DNA of 64,000 nt from Umbilicaria muhlenbergii (Eukaryota; Ascomycota; Lecanoromycetes; Umbilicariales; Umbilicariaceae). The DNA is taken from assembly GCA_000611775.1 (NCBI GenBank), contig KK106981.1, forward strand, positions 6,284,312-6,348,311, written 5' to 3'. Below, one piece after another: positions 1-13,633 of the stretch. Each line of letters begins with the position of its first letter. Position 1 is the first letter of the stretch. The position numbers and the translations under genes were made by a program. The notes beneath the pieces were generated by a model. That model had not been told where the DNA came from. It made no database searches and saw only the letters and a list, made by a program, of their open reading frames with translations.

Positions 1-31
1 CATCAGTCGTCCACTCATTAAACCCCTTCGC

Positions 32-794
32 CTAGCGTCTACCCTTGGTGATATCCTTCAGGATCGTGTCGTACTCAATTTCGTCGTCACGGTTGGCTTG
101 TATCTCCGCAGCAATACCGTTGAGTGCGTTCTTCAGAGCCTCCTTCGACGAAGCGTATGTCATGCGGGGCTAGTTATCCAGTCAGCGGAGGAGTTGAAAA
201 TGCACACTGGGGTTGAAGGAACTTACGAAGACCAGTGTACCCTCGTCTGGTGACCAAGAGATGAAGGTGATCTTGCTCCTAATACCCCGTTAGCACCTCC
301 AGTCCTTTCAGAACGTTTCTCCAATCTACGACTTACCTCTTGCCCTCACCAGCTTCAAGCTCATACTGGAAGTCGTACACGGCATACCGCGGTCCCTTGC
401 CCTCTTTCCCTTTGTAGCTGGCCTTGGCGTTCATGAGCTTTGACTGGAAAGTCTCCCAATCGCCATCTGACGACGTCTCTTCGACAACGATTTCTTTGTA
501 GTCGTCTGACAACTTGTAGATGATATATTTAACCGCACCTCTGCCGAGTTTAAGCTCGTTGAAGGTGGAGATGCACTCGGGTGCTACGGAGACGCTGCAG
601 GAGTATAAGATATCAGCATGGTCGGCCAGAGGGCGGAGGAGTATCTCGAGCGAACGGCGAAAGGTTGGTTTTGGAAGTTCTCAGGCCACGATCGGCTTGT
701 GGGAGGTTACGTACCCGGATTTACTCTATCGCGAAGAGATTAGTCTACGAGCACATGCGCGAGTGTGTTGCGATAGAGGGAGCCGACTTACCAT
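32..794 (-). CDS. COF1: Cofilin (ADF-H actin-severing protein)
   Basis: Binds and severs actin filaments in cortical patches. The spliced model is 153 aa in five coding exons: 794-792 (only the ATG), 725-715 (11 nt), 594-337, 278-227 and 169-32. It starts MSKSGVSVAPECISTFNELK and holds the single ADF-H domain, with family-typical stretches YAVYDFQYEL, KITFISWSPDEG and MTYASSKEALKNAL, the last lying in the actin-binding long helix. Length is normal for the family. The two tiny 5' exons have good splice sites (GTAAGT and GTACGT donors) and restore the conserved N-terminus; reading straight through does not. The gene lies tail-out at the window edge, with its 5' side facing the 3' end of HSP60. 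The family call is very sure; the first two exons are inferred from splice signals. Confidence 0.93.
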
Positions 795-1429
795 GTCTGC
801 GGAGAGCCTAGAGTATTCAAGCAGCAGACCTTAGGGGAGTCGAAAGAATGCTGTGCGCAAGAAGCTCGTCAGCCGTAAGCAGTAGACGGAAGAGGGATGC
901 GATGTTGAAGACTGGAGCCTAGAGGCCTGAAGGTAATATGCCGAGGCGCAGAATAGCAGGTAGCAGTTTTGTGGACCTACTGGGGATGATAAGACGATAG
1001 CAGGGAGGTGGTTGAGGGTTGAATGTTCTCGTGCCTGAAAGCTCTTGCAGCAATACTTCTGTTGATTCTGCAGTTGGTGGGGCGAAAGTTAGCGCCAAGC
1101 CCCCTGTCACTGGTGTTGCGCTTCCTGATACTCGTCCTACGTACTAGATTTCTCATTTCTACTGATTGCGATAACAAGCTCTTCACCAACAAGATGAACA
1201 AGATGAGCAGTATGAATACTCTGATCTTATCGCTTCATGCATGTCTCTTATTACAGGTGTCATTGATATTGTACATTGTAAGCCGCTTTTGGAATGCTAT
1301 TTAGAAGGACAAGATGCGAAGAGAGCCCGAGTGGAGTGACTCACAGAGAAGATGATACAACGCCGGAAGGCGTAACGAGGTATACAGAATAGGCCTGAGG
1401 ACAGAAAGATAGCGACGGAAGTATCACAC
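795..1429. other. Intergenic, COF1 5' side / HSP60 3' side
   Basis: Holds the COF1 leader and promoter and the HSP60 3' UTR. The open frames here are short and lack family resemblance; no gene is supported. Confidence 0.6.
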
Positions 1430-3406
<1,977 letters not shown>

Positions 3407-4696
3407 CGCTCTTTCGTGTAGAGAAGGTAGAGGTGAGTGATGGGGGAAAACAGTAGCTGGCAGTAAGAATGGATAGCTATGGGAGGTCTGGTGGTAGAAA
3501 TGTCTCGAAAAGCTTCTCCCGAATACTTTTTTCTAGACGTGCAAGGTTTAGGTTTAGCGTTCGGAGACCGGATGGAATCCTCTAGAGCCTCGCTTGGACG
3601 TGCAGACCACCATCTCCTGATGCCGACCTCACAACTAAGGTATCCCATTGTAAAGTCACACACCCTCCAGAACAATTACGTTGGTTGCCAGTCACCCGGA
3701 ACCCATACAACTGCCTCTCCTGAAATCACCGTGAAGGCTTTTAAACAGGAAATGGTTCTTCTATTCTAAACTGGGAACGTGTCTATGTTGGCACTCTGGT
3801 TCAACATAACCGCCCCTCATCACCTGATCTATCTCCTTGTTAAGATGGAAAGCATCCCACTTGAAAGGCCACCACAGTACAGTTATCTGATTTTTGTTGT
3901 GTTCGTAATCGTGATTTGGTGACTGACTTCGAGCTCCGATATCGATAAATCCGCACGTTCACTGCTTAACCCTATTTGCCGTCAGAGCTTGTTGAAATGC
4001 CCTGACAGCGCCGGTCAGCAAGTCTGGATATGTGCATGTCAAAGTGTCAGTAGAGCACTTTGGTGCATCATCAAACCCATCGCCAAACTTCGCAAGTTTC
4101 TCGTTGCCTAGCATGGCTTGCTTCTTAAAGGCCGCTCCCCGCAACCTCTTCACTAGATGACAAGCGAGTCACGAATTTTTCACTCCCGGGACCAGTTTTC
4201 TCTGCATTTCAATTTATCTGCACTAAGAACTTTTGTGTGGACGAAAGAAAAGGTGATAGAGCAAAGCGGCGCCTTGCTAGACAGCCGCAGTCTGCCCGAA
4301 GTAAGGTCTTGTTCTGTGCCTGTGGTTTGAGTATGGTATCTTTGAAGGATCTCAGAACCGTCACTGATGAAACAGAGATGAACCCTCACCACAACGCAAC
4401 GTCAAGAGGCACTTCGGAGGTCCGTAAAAACATTCGCACGACTTCAAGGTACTGAAAATTATCGCGATCTTAAAACAGACAAGACTCACGAGACTGAAAT
4501 TATCGACAACATGTCATCGCAAGCCGCTTCCACCATTCCTCAAGCCATGATCCCATAAGACTGACCACAAGAGGTGCTCTCGACCTAAGCACAAATTGAA
4601 TTTCGACGAATGTCAAGAACGTCAAGAACGCGAAGGTGCTGAGGTTAGTATGTTGCAATCCTTCGCTGACGTGTTTCAGCTTAGTGAGATGCAACA
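3407..4696. other. Intergenic, HSP60 promoter side and left edge of the SML array
   Basis: About 1.3 kb between the HSP60 start and the SML1 stop. It should contain the HSP60 promoter. Several GAA/TTC triplets occur at 3497-3533 but do not form a clean heat-shock element. No coding sequence is supported. Confidence 0.5.
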
Positions 4697-6514
4697 TCAC
4701 TCCGCTGCGGCATAGTGAAAGTCATAGTCTTCCAAGCCATCCTCATGGCCGAGCATAGGGTCGTCAGCTATGCCGTGGCCGAACATGTCATTGGCTCCAT
4801 ACCCAGTTTCGAATCCGCTATAGGTCATATCGCGTGTGAGAGGTGGAATCGGCCCCCAATTCGTCGAAGCAGCGGAAGGCAGGTTGGAATAGGTATTGAT
4901 CGAATTGGCTTGCTGAGCATATTGAGATGGCATAATCCCAGGAGCCTCGAGTTGCGAATATAGGATCGAGGTTGGGGCAGGTAAGCCATGTCCAGCGTTC
5001 TGTTGAAGGGATTGATTGCTCATCGAATGGCTACCAAAGTCATTTGCAGGATAGTATCCGCGTGTGTGTCCGACAGACCCATAGCGAGAGAAATCGATCG
5101 CGTTGTTGCCGCTAACCTGTGGACTGGGTGCTGAGTATCCTGTGCTGGACCTACGCGACGGTGTGGAGCTGCTATGGTTTCTTCCCCTATCTTGATGAGG
5201 AGCGGCCAAATAGAGCTGCTGCTCAGCCACCCGATCAATTACATGTCCTGAGGAGCTCAGTTCTCTCGGCATGGAACGGGTAGTGTAGTCTGTTGTATTC
5301 CCCATGAGACTAATGCTTTCGTTTCGCAGGTTTTGCACCGCAGACTCCCCTGCGACAGCTAAGTTGGAAAGCTTTTCCAAGGGTGTCAAGGAGCGCTCAC
5401 CCTTCCCAATACGCAAGACAACCATCTTACTCGGACTCTCGGTCTGTTGGACTATGTTCTTGCTTTCAAAATCCTCCCGATCTTCATCTTCAAGATATTC
5501 AGCTTCGAAGCCGTCGTCTACTGGTTCTTGCAATTGCAGGAACGACGCACCTACGGCAACATACTCCTCATCGGTGTTGTACTTGCCTTCGAAATCGTCA
5601 TCGTCTTCCGGGTCTCCATAGTCAACACTGGAGCGGCGCTCACGATTTACCGCTGGAAGACCACGGAGTCTTTGGAGCGTGCTGGAAGCAGCGGCAGACT
5701 CTGCGTCCTCGACTTCCATCATGTCCTTGGCTTTGATCTTGTCAACCTCCGGTTGAGAGCGCTTACGCTTGCCGTTTGCTTTCTCGGCCTTTGGTACCAG
5801 TTCGTCGTCGTCATTACTGTCTTCTTTCTTGGCCCTACCCTTCTTACCCTTTGACTCACGCTTGACTCGCTTCGAACGTGCTTCAGCGAACTCTTCGTCG
5901 GGGTCGGAGGCCTTGTCGACGTCAAATTCTTCCTCGTCTTCTTCCTTGACCCCCTGTGCTGCATTCGAGGAAGCTCTATTGGCGGTAGCTTTGCTATTGC
6001 GTGCTGCTTTAGGCTTACTTGCGCTATAAGAACTTCCACTGTACCCGGTTGATATCAAACTCCCACCTCCACGTCGAAGAGGCGGAGGAACAGAGAGGCC
6101 TTGTGCAACCATGCGCTGGCGAAGCTTCGCAAGATGCTGGATAACGGCTCCGTCGCTGATGTTCTCGCCCATGATGGCACCAACCTTGTCCCATGGTATC
6201 TTGACTCCATCGGCATTGCAGACGGACTGGATCGTCAGTAGCAGTTTCTTGTCCATATCATCTGGAATCACAATTCATCAGCGTCCTTGGCTCGAAATTC
6301 AGGACCCGAAAGTAGGAGCGTCACCGGGGACTGTGAAAAAGCGTCTAGCGAAGCTAAAGCATTTCGGCGCATACCGCGAAACGACCCGGTGTTCTCGATC
6401 GCGAAGATATGGCGGCGCAAGCCTGCAAGAAAGACGCATAGGAAGGCCATTCTACGTACCTGTCCAGCGCACTAAATGCCGCTTGGCGGGTCTTGGAGTC
6501 CTCTGGCCAGCCAT
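4697..6514 (-). CDS. SML1: Myb/SANT-like domain protein, long form
   Basis: Two exons (6514-6460, 6261-4697) give 539 aa. The ATG at 6514 sits in a 55-nt first exon whose GTACGT donor joins in frame to give RWTDDMDKKLLLTI, matching the W-x(8-9)-LLL start of its neighbours. The domain spans residues 16-71: W17, LLL 25-27, PWDKVGAIMG as the second helix, AVIQHLAKLRQRM as the basic third. Behind it comes a Lys/Arg/Glu/Asp-rich stretch with GVKEEDEEE and KRVKRESKGKKGR (NLS-like and SUMO-consensus-like), then about 250 residues rich in S, N, Q, G and Y ending YDFHYAAAE. It is two to three times longer than the other members. A nuclear DNA- or chromatin-binding role is inferred from the domain; no target is known. 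Confidence 0.8.
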
Positions 6515-7787
6515 TTCGCTGGATGCTAGAGGGGTTGATCTTTATGACGTGTTTTGCTATCGGATTCAACGGGAGTTAGCCAAATACGAGGATATCAATG
6601 GAAGCTTTGGAACATGTGGCGGCACGCGACCAAAGCATATGCTGTTGGGAGGGGCAGCCTCTAGTTTGGCCCAACCCTGTAAGAGGCGGACGAAGCAAGG
6701 GAGGCATCAGACAATACGGTCAATGGCGTCGAGGTTCGCACGTTCGGAGATCTTCCACGACAATAGCAGTGCCAACAAGCGCGATCGTCATACGATCGGC
6801 CTCCCTCGACACGAAAGTGAAGCTCGGATGATATTGTCTGTGCGCTCCAGAGCGGAAGATCTCCACATACCTTTGATGTACTGGTGATGTTGACAATGAA
6901 TTCGACAGTGGATATTCGTCTGGCGATGTTCTGAAGAGGTAAAGGTCAACAAAGCAGATAATGAGTGTCTGCGGGAAGTCAAGAGAAGGACGAAAGAAGG
7001 AAAGGTTGAGGCGATATCGGTGGTTTTGTGGCTTCCACGATTGGTGCCTGACTATTCACTGTGGGTGAGGGGTTGTGGAGGTTAAGGTACCCACCTTGTT
7101 CAAGATGCAAGGCCTCGCTGGCGATCTATGATTCACTTACGGAAAGTATAAACCGGGTGTGCCTTGCCGTCGTCGCTCTGTCTCGATTAGGTCTTTGTGA
7201 ATGACCGTTTGCCAGCCGTTTGTCTGTCTGTGCTATCTGAGAATGAGTTCTTTCTCGACTAGTGTTATGTAGAACCGCGTCCACGGGTCTGGAAATTTGG
7301 CATCGTCAAGGCTGAAACGCTTAACAGCTGCGCACCTTTGTGGATATCCTCAGCTTCGGGACATAAGCGGGACAAAAGCGGGATAGAGGCGTTTGGAAGG
7401 ATATGCAGTCATCTCGGGGGAGGGGTCTAGCTAACTACGCTGCAGCCTGTCGCGGCGTGCAATCGAGGCGGCTTCAAGTTCGTTCCTGGCATATAAACGC
7501 CGCCACATGCGACCACCAGCTTCTTCCGGAAATACTCGACCGGCGCACTGCATGAATGTGGTAGGGATGCCTTTGACTTGGACCAAACACTACGTGGGGA
7601 AAGGCTCTCGAGGCGGATGGAAGTGATTCGTACTGTGTCCTTGCAGCCCCTCCGCAGTACTAACAATACAATAATCTAAAGCAGCTCTGCTGTGTGCTCA
7701 TCCGACCACGGTTTGGCGAGCATACAGTTAAGAGGTGTGCCCGCAGAAGAGTGCCGGATGTGCTAAGCTCCACATCTCCAGCCAGAC
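6515..7787. other. Intergenic within the SML array
   Basis: Upstream region of SML1 and 3' flank of SML2. Open frames here do not resemble the family or anything else I know. Confidence 0.5.
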
Positions 7788-8449
7788 TCAAATAGCACGT
7801 GGCTCCAACGTCTCTTCTTCATACGGGAGGAGGCCGTACTGATTGTTATACTCCATCTCTGCAGCAAGCATGTCCTCCTGACCCTCTTGCAACAACATTC
7901 CACACCCTTGCGCGCCCAAGATCGAGGGCTCGAAGTTCGTCTCGCCTCCCATCTCCAGTTTCACACCGCCCTCCTCTTCATCATCGTCAAAATCATCTTC
8001 CTCGAACTCCTCCTTCACTCCCGCATCCTTCTTGGCTTTCTTCTGAGAAGTAGGAGTGGAGACTGGAGCCTTACGTTTCTTAGTGATAGGGAACTTGGTC
8101 GCATCGCTATTAGCGGTTAATGCCATGTTGCCGGAGGCTGAACGAGTTCTCATCTTGATCTTCTTGAAGCGTTCTTCGATCGCGCGCGAGGTGCAATCGA
8201 ATCCTAGCGCAGCGGTCACCGCAGCGTAGTCAATCTTGATGTCGTGAACGGAGATGACAGTCAAGAGAAGGTGTAAATCGGCGCGCTCTGGATTAGGAAG
8301 TATGTCAGTAACATACTCATAACGGGTCTTTTGGAAATCACAATTGTGAGTTTTCATGCGGCCCAGAGCAAATGAGTTTGAACTGTGACTGCGGGATGCC
8401 GCCAGATGATTCTGGGTGGCTTACCGTCCCATTTTACTTTCGTCGACAT
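7788..8449 (-). CDS. SML2: small Myb/SANT-like domain protein
   Basis: Two exons (8449-8425, 8287-7788), 174 aa. The 25-nt first exon ends G|GTAAGC and restores MSTKVKWDERADLHLLL; the in-frame ATG at 8357 lies within the intron and would lose the conserved W. Domain at residues 6-56: KWDERADLHLLLTVISVHD, then KIDYAAVTAALG, then TSRAIEERFKKIKMR. The tail has KFPITKKRKAPVS and KKAKKDAG basic clusters, then GVKEEFEEDDFDDDEEEGG, an acidic run with a VKxE motif, and ends in Gln/Glu/Tyr-rich sequence. Helix 3 has no intron before it, unlike SML8-12. Closest by eye to SML9, SML11 and SML12 (AIEERF/AIEERI). Nuclear protein of unknown function. Confidence 0.82.
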
Positions 8450-9452
8450 ATTTTCCTTCGAGCGTTACTTGAATCGGATTGTTTTTCGTGTTGCTGTACG
8501 ACCACGAGCCTTCTCGTCAGCTGGAGGCGTTGCTTGGGATGATGAAAAGGGGGAACGTCGCGAAAGCTCATCAGGTCACACTCGGTGAGGTTAAGGCAGT
8601 CATGCGCGTGAGGATAAGAGGAATCGTCAGAGCAGGGAACCTCAAAGTTTACTTACAAAAGGGGGTCTTGGAGTGAGGGCTTGGAAGCGAAGGATTTGAG
8701 TTGGATGTTACTGTACCGAAAGTGGAGGAAATGAATAGTTGGCAATGAGGTCCCGAGGGGCGGAAATTCATAGAAGCTCGGGGCTTCGCGTTGAGCGAAG
8801 CGCGGCGGTAAACTCCATTAGGACGAGAATCTTATTTGGTGTGGTATCTCATAATTTCTGCTAGTTTTATTCTACAAATGTTGCCGCAAACACTCCACTG
8901 CCCATGCAAATAGCCCTAGAACGATGAGATAGAGTTGGTAAGACAGGGTTCATTTTAGCGTCATGCAAGCTTCCCGTCGCCAACGTGCAAATCAGAATCA
9001 TGGTTTATCCGACAGCTAGCCACACCGTAGCGGATAGCTTAAATCAACTCCCCAACTCCAGAACGAGCGGATGAGAAGATACCTTAGGCATCACGCTACG
9101 ATGCAATGTGCAAATGTTGTCCCTCACTGTTTGGCAGCTCTTCCCCTATTATCGTAATGCGTTTCTATGCTTTATTTATGGCTGTGCTCTTTTTGAAATA
9201 CGAGCTGATATTATTTATCTGCAGCTTTGCAGACGATCTGGACCGCAGAAAACAAGTCCATTCTGTACTGCTTCCACATAGCTACAAGATGGCTACCTAG
9301 CTCAAATTTCCGGTTGTACCGATGAGATGGAGAATAATAGCTTAGAAAAGTGGCGCTTGGGGATTTAAATCGACGCACAACCAGCAGAAACCCATCCCTC
9401 AGTTCCGCAGTCTGCTTCAGCTTGCTTCATCCGCCGACCGGAACAACCTCCG
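8450..9452. other. Intergenic within the SML array
   Basis: 5' region of SML2 and 3' flank of SML3, with AT-rich patches around 8840-8880 and 9150-9230. Nothing coding is supported. Confidence 0.5.
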
Positions 9453-10193
9453 TTAGTCAGTGATAAGGATGCTCTCGTGTAGGGCGTGTCCACTACCGCT
9501 GAATGCAGTTGAGGCCATGCCTTCCCTATCGCTCTGGCCAATCCCACCAAAAGTAGATTGAGGCATCAGCACGCTTGAATCATATGCACCGGCCTGGAGG
9601 AAGTCGTGAAAAATGGAACCATCGTCCGCTTTTCCAGCACCCTCAACATCAACCGACTGATATTGAAACCCGCTGGAAGCGACCTGCAGCTCACCGTCCA
9701 GGGCTGGCTCATTCTTAATGAGAGTACTTCCAACCTCGCTTTTGACCCTTTTCAACCCCTCGTCGTCGTCTGCTGTAGTGCTAGTGGTCTCGGAAAAATG
9801 ACTGAGCTTTGCTCTCTTATTCGAGCTGGTACGTTCTGTGTTTGACTTGCGGCACGTTGGGATCGGGGTTTCGCGGACAGGGGTAGCCTTATCATGGATA
9901 CCGTGTGCCTTCATCATGCGCTCGTACCGCTTTGCTCTACAGGGAGTGAAGAAAGGTGTCAGTGCATTACGCTTTCTTAGGTTGCGGCTTGCGGAGATGA
10001 TTTGTTGGGAGACTCACGCTGCGCCTTTCGTGACGATGCTGCATTCTCTGGCCACTTCACCAAAATCCACCTGGATGAGGTTAGCATGATCAAGCGGAAG
10101 ATGGGAGAAGGCTAAGATTACCTTGCCGTTGTTGGAATAACGAATGCATGAGATCAAGAACTTGAACTGCTCTTCATTGCTTGCTGGAGCCAT
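9453..10193 (-). CDS. SML3: small Myb/SANT-like domain protein
   Basis: Three exons (10193-10122, 10070-10018, 9936-9453), 202 aa, starting MAPASNEEQFKFLISCI. The first helix lacks the leading W of the LLL subgroup; KVDFGEVARECS is the second helix and AKRYERMMKAHG the third. Intron 1 lies in phase 0 directly before V-D-F, exactly where SML4, SML5, SML6 and SML8 are split; intron 2 lies just before helix 3. The tail carries a basic run (SNKRAKLSH) and two SUMO-consensus-like sites, RVKSEV and LIKNEP, then a Ser/Gly-rich end. No function can be assigned beyond probable nuclear DNA or chromatin binding. Confidence 0.8.
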
Positions 10194-10886
10194 GTTGAGA
10201 GGTTGTGTTGCTTCGAGTAAGGTGGAGCTTGTGTTCGCTGAGAAGAACTCTGTGGTCTGACGGTTGGTTGATGTTGACAGAGGATGAAAGCGATGTGACA
10301 GTATGTGTCGGTTGTGACAGATGGACAGGACGAAATACGCCAGAAAGCTAGTTTTAAGATTGTCAGGACTTATGGACCGACGTGACTAATAAGGTGGGAA
10401 GACTTACGAGATTGTCAACCACAGTCGTTTATAAGATCAATCGCAAGTTTCCGGACAAACCTGGGACGTGTAGAAAGAAAAGGTGGTGCAGGTGGCTACG
10501 TGCGTGGTTCTCCCGTCGCCATGAGGCTGCTGCGCGGTACTGGATCTTTACACATGAGTTTCATTGTCACCGAGGACTACAAATGGTCGTTCGTATACAT
10601 CCACTGGATCGATCGAGCGCACACTTTTCAAGGTTTGGATTCCTTCCAGACTGCTCGCCTACTCGATGTCTTCACGCTAGAGGCCGACAACGTGTTCCCA
10701 ATCAGCTCAGGCGATAAAATCGGTGCCACCTCACCCCATGTCTTGCAACATGTGCTAGACATGTACATATATTGGGACGCCGAGTATCCTCCAAAACACA
10801 CCAAGAACCCAACCAGAAAAGTCAGATACTCGGCGAATATTGGAGAAGGCACCAATACGCTGGGATTGAAATACCAGGCGAGACCT
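10194..10886. other. Intergenic within the SML array
   Basis: SML3 promoter side and SML4 3' flank. A long plus-strand frame from 10500 runs antisense into SML4 and has no family features, so it is treated as a shadow. Confidence 0.5.
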
Positions 10887-11526
10887 CTAAGCTCCTTCGT
10901 CCACCTCTTGTCCCGCCTCCTCGGACTCCTCCGCTACTTCTTCCTTGACTTCTTCCTGGACTTCCTCCTTGGTTCCTTTCTCCTCATCGTCAACGTTCTC
11001 ATCCTGCTTTGTAGCCGCAGCTTTCGTAGCTTTGGGCTTGCGTCCGCGCTTAGCAGCCGGCTTGGTCACGTCACCGCTCGCCTTACGCTTGTTTGTGGTC
11101 TTGGCGGGGCTACCATCGGGAGTTGCGGCGTTACCGGAGGCCGTGGCCGTGGTGTCGCCACCGCCGCTCAACTTGGCTTTCTTGAGGCGCATGAACATGA
11201 TCTTGGCATTCTTCGCATTCTTGTACCCAGCTTTGACCGCAACCTTGTCGAAGTCGATCTGTAATAGACGTCAGTATCTCATGTCTTGTGCTGGCCGGTC
11301 GCAGTGTTGAAAGAAAGCAATAAGATGTGGAGTGAACGAAGTCTATGACAACCATGAACTTTGAGGGTTGACGTCGACTGGCGAATTTTAGTATTGAAGT
11401 GTTGGGTGATAATCATCCGATATGATGACATATGAAGCTGACACTTACAGATGAACTGAAATCGCCTTTCAGGTATTCCATACACGCACAAAGGAGTTCA
11501 GTCTCCTTGGGGGTGAAGGTAGTCAT
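10887..11526 (-). CDS. SML4: small Myb/SANT-like domain protein, Lys/Glu tail
   Basis: Two exons (11526-11449, 11258-10887), 149 aa, the shortest member. Starts MTTFTPKETELLCACMEYL. The 190-nt intron falls in phase 0 before IDFDKVAVKAGYKN, the conserved site; helix 3 is AKIMFMRLKKAK. The tail is almost only K, A, T, E and V: KRGRKPKATKAA is an AT-hook-like RGRKP core, followed by repeated EEVQEEVKEEVAEE. The RGRKP core suggests minor-groove AT-DNA contact; this is inference. It groups with SML3, SML5 and SML6 by intron position. Confidence 0.82.
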
Positions 11527-12331
11527 GATCGTGGTGTTTCTGAAGTGAGACTTTGGATCGATCGGGATTTATTCGTCTGTGCTGACAGTCGAAGAACAAG
11601 TCAGTAACGATGAGAGCAATACCGATGTATGGATCTAGGCTAATGGATCCACTATGTACTTACTGGATGAAGATTGCTGATAATGCTGAAGCCTTCGAAT
11701 ATTGTGTCGTGGTCAAGGTCGAGGTTGAGGTTGAGCTGGAAGTTAACGGAATTTGGGGCGTGAAAGTGCTCTAGCCTCCGGGAAATGGTGTGGAGATCGA
11801 ACCCGATGTCGAGCTGGAAGTTAATGGAAGTCCGGGCGTGAGACTGGATGTGAAATTTCTTTGACACAAACAGCCGGTCACGATCTACCAACTTTGTGCA
11901 AACGCCGTGGAGTATCAGCCGGCAGCCATCAGAGCCCTGCTTAGGGCTGCAAGGAAAATCACGGGACATCCAAATCTGGTATCTACATGGACGACCTTTG
12001 GGCGACTAATGTGCAGGCACCAAGCTACCGGCTCCATGGCAAGCACGAGGTACTTTTAACGCTTCATACAACACACTTGCGGCCGCCAAAGAGAGTTGAA
12101 TTTCTCTCCTCGGTCGAGTGTTAAAGACAGAGTTCCCAGACTTGCATTTGCTATGAATCATTGAGATTTCGACATCAAGGCATTCATAAAACCTGGAGTC
12201 CCAAGTACCCATGGAAACATGCTTCGTTCATCAGCCCCAACCCTCTCCAGAAAAGTGGTGAAGCACAAAGAACAACGAGTTGGTAAGCCAGCATGCTCAT
12301 GCAGCAGCTGCTCTGCTTGCATTAGACCCTT
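11527..12331. other. Intergenic within the SML array
   Basis: SML4 upstream region and SML5 3' flank. Contains short similar plus-strand segments around 11708-11752 and 11806-11845 (ctggaagttaa..gga....ggggcgtga type), probably a local imperfect duplication. No coding call. Confidence 0.45.
11700..11850. repeat. Imperfect direct repeat, about 45 nt
   Basis: Two copies sharing GAGCTGGAAGTTAA and GGGCGTGA, separated by about 95 nt, with a GAGGTTGAGG partial copy just before the first. Visible by eye only. Not associated with a gene I can recognise. Confidence 0.4.
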
Positions 12332-13038
12332 CTACACGTCGTGGTGGTCGGCGTTGAGACTCGCCTCGTCCTCCTCGTTCATCTCCGCTTTCAACGCCGC
12401 CAACAAGTCGGTAGTGGTATTATCTCTTTGTCAACGTTACTTTGGAAAGTGTCACAAACATATTGGGCGGTTTTTACGTACCCTTTGCCTTCTTCCTCGT
12501 GCTTAGTCTCGTCGGAGGAGTTGTCATTGCTGTCAACGCCGCCGGAACCTAGCTCGTCGTCTTGAGCAACTTCTACTTTAGCAGAAGCTTTGCTGGCTCG
12601 CTTGGCGCGTGCACTTCCGGTAGTAGAGGCCTTTCTCTTGGTGACTTTGTTGACCGAGGTGAAGCCGGAGATAATTGGGGCTCCGCCTGTTCCTGCATCA
12701 CCAGACTTCCGCCCGAGTTTCTTCTTGATCTGTCCGAAACGCACACTCGCAACTCCTGCGTTCTTAAGGCTCATGGCTTTTGCGACAGCTTCCCAATCGA
12801 CCTAATACGAAATGTTAGTCTGCTCTGGGACTCATTTGTGTGAGATCTCGGACCTCGAAGGCTGCCGAGGAGTGTAACGCTCTATGTGGTGCACCTGACC
12901 CCGAAGGCGCGTTTGAAAAGGGGAGCATAAACAAGGTCATGTCAAGCTCACCTTTGGCTTGCCCTCCATGTTTTCCAGGACTGTCATCATGAACAATGCG
13001 TTCTTTTCATTCGCTTTGCCGACCTTGGTTGGCGCCAT
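12332..13038 (-). CDS. SML5: small Myb/SANT-like domain protein
   Basis: Three exons (13038-12952, 12801-12482, 12425-12332), 166 aa. The domain covers residues 10-61: KNALFMMTVLENMEG, VDWEAVAKAMSLKN, ASVRFGQIKKKLGRK. Intron 1 is in phase 0 immediately before V-D-W. After basic repeats (KRKAST, RAKRASKASAK) there is an acidic part with AKVEVAQDDE. Reading on without splicing gives a non-family tail; removing a 56-nt intron (GTACGT donor, TAACGTTGAC branch, AAAG acceptor) gives an acidic end, LKAEMNEEDEASLNADHHDV, that looks genuine. Stop therefore placed at 12332. Function unknown; probable nuclear protein. Confidence 0.8.
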
Positions 13039-13633
13039 CTTTATCGTAGAATGTCAGTCTTTTCTCACGTGACTACAGGGCTTAAGCTCACTTTTCGCTG
13101 CTTTGGGAGGGTTCTAGTACTCTAGAATTAGGACGTGTCTAAGTTGGGCCAAAGAGTCTTCTTGCCTGAGTTGATGCTTGGACTGAGTTACTTTAGATGA
13201 TCGTTTGTAAGTGGTGATGTTGTTATTAGGTAGAAGTAATGTGGAAGATTGTTGATGAAGATGGAAGAAGGGGCTCAGTCTCCGTGAAGGGTCGTGTTAG
13301 ACTAAGATCACTTCAGGGCAAGACTAGAAGCGACGACTAGCTCCGACGACTAAGCGGGTGTATTGTCGGCTTGGGCAGCGCAGTTGCTGCAGCAGTGTTG
13401 ACGAAGATTGTCTCTATGGGATCAATACAGCAGGAAGAGCCATTCGCTCAAGACACGAAGCTATGCTGATACCCCTGACATGCACACAGTAAGAACGAGT
13501 CTACCAGTCAGGCTACTAGCTAAAGCTCCGAGCAATCCATAACCAGGCCTTCTCCTCGTACCTCCTTGCGAGACTATGCGGTTTCTCCATGCGCCGGCCT
13601 CCAGCGACAGCGGACTTTGTCAGAGCCTTCCGG
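13039..13633. other. Intergenic within the SML array
   Basis: SML5 promoter side and SML6 3' flank; nothing coding supported. Confidence 0.5.

Noticed and set aside
3497-3533. Cluster of GAA/TTC triplets upstream of HSP60, thought of as a heat-shock element
   Set aside because: Spacing does not follow the alternating 5-bp nGAAn/nTTCn pattern over three units.
8340-8357. ATG at 8357 as start of SML2
   Set aside because: It lies in the intron; the first exon at 8449-8425 restores the conserved W and the family start.
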